A stretch of 64,000 nucleotides of DNA from Valencia hispanica (Eukaryota > Chordata > Actinopteri > Cyprinodontiformes > Valenciidae): the NCBI GenBank assembly GCA_963556495.2, contig OY747713.1, positions 47,976,913 through 48,040,912 on the forward strand, in the 5' to 3' direction. A program made the translations under genes and the position numbers. Under the pieces are notes generated by a model, which was given only the letters and a program-made list of their open reading frames with translations, did no database searches and had not been told where the DNA came from. Shown here one piece after another: positions 58,201 through 64,000 of this stretch. Position 1 is the first letter of the stretch, and every line of letters starts with the position of its first letter.

Positions 58201-60611
58201 CAACATCATTTTAAGCAGTTGTATATAGATGTAATTATTCTGAACTACTACAGATATTGTTTTTAGCTCATTTGAAGTAAAAGTAAATGTTACATTATGA
58301 CCAAATCAGAGTTTTTATCAGTGGTCGATTTTCAGCTTTTCTCTGTGAGATAATGCTTTTTTGGACCTGACACATGAAACTGCATTTTTAGCAGTTGTAT
58401 GTAGATGTAATGATTCTAAACTACTACAGATATTGTTTTTAGCTCATTTGAAGTAAAAGTAAATGTTACATTATGACCAAATGAGAGTTTCTATCAGTGG
58501 TCGATTTTCAGCTTTTCTCTCTGAGATAATGCTTTTTTGGACCTGATACATGAAAATGCATTTCATTTTATGCAGTTGGATATAGATGTGATGATTCTAA
58601 ACCAGTACAGACATTGTTTTTAGCTCATCTGGTTTAAAATTTGATGTTACATTATGACCAAATAAGTGTTTCTATCAGTGGTCCATTTTCAGCTTTTCTC
58701 GGTGAGATAATGCTTTTTTGGAACTGACACATGAAACTGCATTTTAAGCAGTTGTATGTAGATGTAATTATTCTAAACTACTACAGATATTGTTTTTAGC
58801 TCATCTTATTAAAAATTTGATTTTACATTATGACCGAATAAGAGTTTCTCTCAGTGGTCCATTTTCAGCTTATCTCGGTAAGATCATGCTTTTTTGGACC
58901 TGATACATGCAACATCATTTTAAGCAGTTGTATATAGATGTAATTATTCTAACTACTACAGATATTGTTTTTAGCTCATTTGAAGTAAAAGTAAATGTTA
59001 CATTATGACCAAATGAGAGTTTCTATCAGTGGTCGATTTTCAGCTTTTCTCTGTGAGATAATGCTTTTTTGGACCTGAAACATGAAACTGCATTTTTAGC
59101 AGTTGTATGTAGATGTAATGATTCTAAACTACTACAGATATTGTTTTTAGCTCATTTGAAGTAAAAGTAAATGTTACATTATGACCAAATGAGAGTTTCT
59201 ATCAGTGGTCGATTTTCAGCTTTTCTCTCTGAGATAATGCTTTTTTGGACTTGATACATGACAATGCATTTTATGCAGTTGTATATAGATGTGATGATTC
59301 TAAACTACTATAGACATTGTTTTTAGCTCATTTTATTAAAAATTTGATGTTACATTATGACCAAATAAGAGTTTCTCTCAGTGGTCCATTTTCAGCTTTT
59401 CTCGGTGAGATAATGCTTTTTTGGAACTGATACATGCAACATAATTTTAAGCAGTTGTATATAGATGTAATTATTCTAAACTACTACAGATATTGTTTTT
59501 AGCTCATTTGAAGTAAAAGTAAATGTTACATTATGGCCAAATGAGAGATTCTATCAGTGGTCGATTTTCAGCTTTTCTCTGTGAGATAATGCTTTTTTGG
59601 ACCTGACACATGAAACTGCATTTTAAGCAGTTGTATGTAGATGTAATGATTCTAAACTACTACAGATATTGTTTTTAGCTCATTTGATTTAAAATTTGAT
59701 GTTACATTATGACCAAATAAGAGTTTCTATCAGTGGTCAATTTTCAGCTTTTCTCGGTGAGATAATGCTTTTTTGGAACTGACACATGAAACTGCATTTT
59801 AAGCAGTTGTATATAGATGTAATTATTCTATACTACTACAGCTATTGTTTTTAACCCATTTGAAGTAAAAGTAAATGTTACATTATGACCAAATGAGAGT
59901 TTCTATCAGTGGTCGATTTTCAGCTTTTCTCTGTGAGATAATGCTTTTTTGGACCTGACACATGAAACTTCATTTTAAGCAGTTGTATGTAGATGTAATG
60001 ATTCTAAACTACTACAGAAAATGTTTCTACCTCATTTGATTTAAAATTTGATGTTACATTATGACCAAATAAGAGTTTCTAACAGTGGTCCATTTTCAGC
60101 TTTTCTCTCTGAGATAATGCTGTTTTGGACCTGATACATGAAAATGCATTTTATGCAGTTGTATATAGATGTGAGGATTCTAAACTAGTATAGACATTGT
60201 TTTGAGCTCATTTTATTAAAAATTAGATTTTACATTATGACCGAATAAGAGTTTTTCTCAGTGGTCCATTTTCAGCTTATCTCGGTGAGATAATGCTTTT
60301 TTGGACCTGATACATGCAACATCATTTTAAGCAGTTGTATATAGATGTGATGACTTTAAACTACTACAGACATTGTTTTTAGCTCATTTGGATTAAAATT
60401 TGATGTTACATTATGACCAAATAAGAGTTTCTATCTGTGGTCGATTTTCAGCTTTTCTCTGTGAGATAATGCTTTTTTGGACCTGATACATGCAACATCA
60501 TTTTAAGCAGTTGTATATAGATGTAATTATTCTAAACTACTACAGATATTGTTTTTAGCTCATTTGAAGTAAAAGTAAATGTTACATTATGACCAAATGA
60601 GAGTTTCTATC

Positions 60612-60811
60612 NNNNNNNNNNNNNNNNNNNNNNNNNNNNNNNNNNNNNNNNNNNNNNNNNNNNNNNNNNNNNNNNNNNNNNNNNNNNNNNNNNNNNNNNN
60701 NNNNNNNNNNNNNNNNNNNNNNNNNNNNNNNNNNNNNNNNNNNNNNNNNNNNNNNNNNNNNNNNNNNNNNNNNNNNNNNNNNNNNNNNNNNNNNNNNNNN
60801 NNNNNNNNNNN
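60612..60811. other. Assembly gap of 200 N
   Basis: Exactly 200 unknown bases inside the satellite. The flanks (tttctatc before, ctctgtgag after) are 21 bases apart in the monomer, so true sizes of 21 + 176n would keep phase; 200 is near 197 but is probably a placeholder. Confidence 0.97.
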
Positions 60812-63800
60812 CTCTGTGAGATAATGCTTTTTTGGAACTGACACATGAAACTGCATTTTAAGCAGTTGTATATAGATGTAACTATTCTATACTACTACAG
60901 ATATTGTTTTAAGCTCATTTGAAATAATCGTAAATGTTACATTATAACCAAAAGAGAGTTTCTTTCACTGGTCCATTTTCAGCTTTTCTCAATGATATAA
61001 AGCTGTTTTGGACCTGATACATGAAAATTCATTTTATGCAGTTGTATATAGATGTGAGGATTCTAAACTACTATAGACATTGTTTTTAGCTCATTTTATT
61101 AAAAATTTGATGTTACATTTTGACCAAATAAGAGTTTCTCTCAGTGGTCCATTTTCAGCTTTTCTTGGTGAGATAATGCTTTTTTGGACCTGATACATGC
61201 AACATCATTTTAAGCAGTTGTATATAGATGTAATTATTCTAAACTACTACAGATATTGTTTTTAGCTCATTTGAAGTAAAAGTAAATGTTACATTATGAC
61301 CAAATCAGAGTTTCTATCAGTGGTCCATTTTCAGCTTTTCTCGGTGAGATAATGCTTTTTTGGACCTGATACATGCAACATCATTTTAAGCAGTTGTATA
61401 TAGATGTAATTATTCTAAACTACTACAGATATTGTTTTTAGCTCATTTGATTTAAAATTTGATGTTACATTATAACCAATAGAGAGTTTCTTTCACTGGT
61501 CCATTTTCAGCTTTTCTCAATGAGATAAAGCTGTTTTGGACCTGATACATGAAAATACATTTTATGCAGATGTATATAGATGTAATGATTCTAAACTACT
61601 ACAGATATTGTTTTTAGCTCATTTGAAGTAAAAGTAAATGTTACATTATGACCAAATGAGAGTTTCTATCAGTGGTCGATTTTCAGCTTTTCTCTCTGAG
61701 ATAATGCTTTTTTGGACCTGACACATGAAACTGCATTTTAAGCAGTTGTATGTAGATGTAATGATTCTAAACTACTACAGATATTGTTTTTAGCTCATTT
61801 GATTTAAAATTTGATGTTACATTATGACCAAATAAGAGTTTCTATCACTGGTCCATTTTCAGCTTTTCTCGGTGAGATAAAGCTGTTTTGGACTTGACAT
61901 GAAAATGCATTTCATTTTATGCAGTTGGATAGAGATGTGATGATTCTAAACTACTACAGACATTGTTTTTAGCTCATTTTATTAAAAATTTGATGTTACA
62001 TTATGACCGAATAAGAGTTTCTCTCAGTGGTCCATTTTCAGCTTATCTCTGTGAGATAATGCTTTTTTGGACCTGACACATGAAACTGCATTTTTAGCAG
62101 TTGTATGTAGATGTAATGATTCTAAACTACTATAGACATTGTTTTTAGCTCATTTGAAGTAAAAGTAAATGTTACATTATGACCAAATGAGAGTTTCTCT
62201 CAGTGGTCGATTTTCAGCTTTTCTCTGTGAGATAATGCTTTTTTGGACCTGACACATGAAACTGCATTTTAAGCAGTTGTATGTAGATGTAATGATTCTA
62301 AACTACTACAGATATTGTTTTTAGCTCATTTTATTAAAAATTTGATGTTACATTATGACCAAATGAGAGTTTCTATCAGTGGTCCATTTTCAGCTTATCT
62401 CGGTGAGATAATGCATTTTTCGACCTGATACATGCAACATCATTTTAAGCAGTTGTATATAGATGTAACTATTCTATACTACTACAGATATTGTTTTAAG
62501 CTCATTTGAAGTAATAGTAAATGTTACATTATAACCAAAAGAGAGTTTCTTTCACTGGTCCATTTTCAGCTTTTCTCAATGAGATAAAGCTGTTTTGGAC
62601 CTGATACATGAAAATGCATTTTATGCAGTTGTATATAGATGTGAGGATTCTAAACTACTATAGACATTGTTTTTAGCTCATTTTATTAAAAATTTGATGT
62701 TACATTATGACCGAATAAGAGTTTCTCTCAGTGGTCCATTTTCAGCTTATCTCGGTGAGATAATGCTTTTTTGGACCTGATACATGCAACATCATTTTAA
62801 GCAGTTGTATATAGATGTAATTATTCTAAACTACTACAGACATTGTTTTTAGCTCATTTGGTTTAAAATTTGATGTTACATTATGACCAAATAAGAGTTT
62901 CTATCAGTGGTCAATTTTCAGCTTTTCTCGGTGAGATAATGCTTTTTTGGAACTGACACATGAAACTGCATTTTAAGCAGTTGTATATAGATGTAACTAT
63001 TCTATACTACTACAGATATTGTTTTAAGCTCATTTGAAATAGTCGTAAATGTTACATTATAACCAAAAGAGAGTTTCTTTCACTGGTCCATTTTCAGCTT
63101 TTCTCAATGAGATAAAGCTGTTTTGGACCTGATACATGAAAATTCATTTTATGCAGTTGTATATAGATGTGAGGATTCTAAACTACTATAGACATTGTTT
63201 TTAGCTCATTTTATTAAAAATTTGATGTTACATTATGACCGAATAAGAGTTTCTCTCAGTGGTCCATTTTCAGCTTATTTCGGTGAGATAATGCTTTTTT
63301 GGACCTGATACATGCAACATCATTTTAAGCAGTTGTATATAGATGTAATTATTCTAAACTACTACAGATATTGTTTTTACCTCATTTGAAGTAAAAGTAA
63401 ATGTTACATTATGACCAAATCAGAGTTTCTATCAGTGGTCGAATTTCAGCTTTTCTCTGTCAGATAATGCTTTTTTGGACCTTATACATGCAACATCATT
63501 TTAAGCAGTTGTATATAGATGTGATGATTTTAAACTACTACAGACATTGTTTTTAGCTCATTTGATTTAAAATTTGATGTTACAATATAACCAATAGAGA
63601 GTTTCTTTCACTGGTCCATTTTCAGCTTTTCTCTGTGAGATAATGCTTTTTTGGAACTGACACATGAAACTGCATTTTAAGCAGTTGTATATAGATGTAA
63701 CTATTCTATACTACTACAGATATTGTTTTAAGCTCATTTGAAATAATCGTAAATGTTACATTATAACCAAAAGAGAGTTTCTTTCACTGGTCCATTTTCA

Positions 63801-64000
63801 GCTTTTCTCAATGATATAAAGCTGTTTTGGACCTGATACATGAAAATTCATTTTATGCAGTTGTATATAGATGTGAGGATTCTAAACTACTATAGACATT
63901 GTTTTTAGCTCATTTTATTAAAAATTTGATGTTACATTATGACCGAATAAGAGTTTCTCTCAGTGGTCCATTTTCAGCTTATTTCGGTGAGATAATGCTT

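Larger units (their letters stand above)
19240..64000 (+). repeat. 176-bp AT-rich satellite array, continuing past the window
   Basis: Head-to-tail monomers carry landmarks gttacattatgacc, ggtc(c/g)attttcagc, gagataatgcttttttgg, ttaagcagttgtatatagat, ctactacag and ttgtttttagctcattt. Successive gttacattat landmarks at 22361, 22537, 22713 and 22889 give 176 bp exactly; others are 173-178. One consensus counts 54 G+C of 176 (31%). About 250 monomers are present, all in one orientation as far as I read. There are no transposon insertions inside the array. Two main types differ before gttac: gaagtaaaagtaaat (A) and g(a/g)ttt(a/c)aaatttgat or ttattaaaaatttgat (B). They often alternate. Centromeric or pericentromeric location is likely but inferred. 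Confidence 0.97.

Noticed and set aside
21192..60856. Open reading frames inside the satellite (for example 21192-21485, 22008-22196, 40297-40482, 60579-60856)
   Set aside because: They are chance frames in diverged monomers, one runs through the N gap, and they are not conserved between neighbouring monomers.
19240..64000. CRISPR-like regular repeats
   Set aside because: Monomers are contiguous and homologous along their entire length with no unique spacers; the setting is eukaryotic.

Overview
The window looks like teleost fish genomic DNA. It carries two Tc1-like transposons, L1-like LINE fragments, a piggyBac scrap, LTR-retrotransposon pieces, AT/GT microsatellites and intron-containing coding sequence with GT-AG splice sites. 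There is no bacterial-type gene organisation. No species can be named from the sequence alone.

Layout. 1-1757 is a broken L1-like LINE ORF2 on the minus strand. 2077-3562 is a nearly complete Tc1-like transposon with one nonsense codon, flanked by dinucleotide repeats. About 4.5-8.8 kb holds the only cellular-looking gene: a multi-exon minus-strand locus with good splice junctions, N-terminal zinc-finger-like modules and a SWIM-like Cys/His motif. Several frameshifts and a stop break it, so it is either a recent pseudogene or contains assembly indels. 9.24-11.0 kb is an LTR-type element with a repetitive low-complexity ORF. 11.1-12.0 kb is a second, decayed Tc1-like transposase. 12.16-12.26 kb is a piggyBac scrap. 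12.26-13.25 kb is the LTR, primer-binding site and gag of a Ty3/gypsy-type element. 13.4-16.9 kb is nested L1-like LINE debris, itself interrupted by an LTR fragment. 17.5-19.2 kb is mostly unassigned, with two short tandem-repeat blocks, an inverted repeat and a promoter-like cluster.

From about 19.24 kb to the end of the window (about 70% of it) runs one satellite array that continues past the right edge. The monomer is 176 bp and about 31% GC by my count of one consensus. Monomers fall into two broad types that often alternate (352-bp dimers). They are organised into several higher-order repeats with periods I measured from landmark variants: 1,059 bp (6 monomers), 707 bp (4), 1,934 bp (11) and 1,411 bp (8). 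The left edge (19.2-22 kb) is more divergent and contains a roughly 1.29-kb duplicated segment carrying a 23-bp minisatellite. A run of 200 N sits at 60612-60811. This architecture resembles centromeric or pericentromeric satellite DNA, but nothing in the sequence proves centromere function.

How the parts relate: there is no pathway or operon here. The picture is a transposon-rich, gene-poor flank, with one decaying gene, next to a large satellite block.
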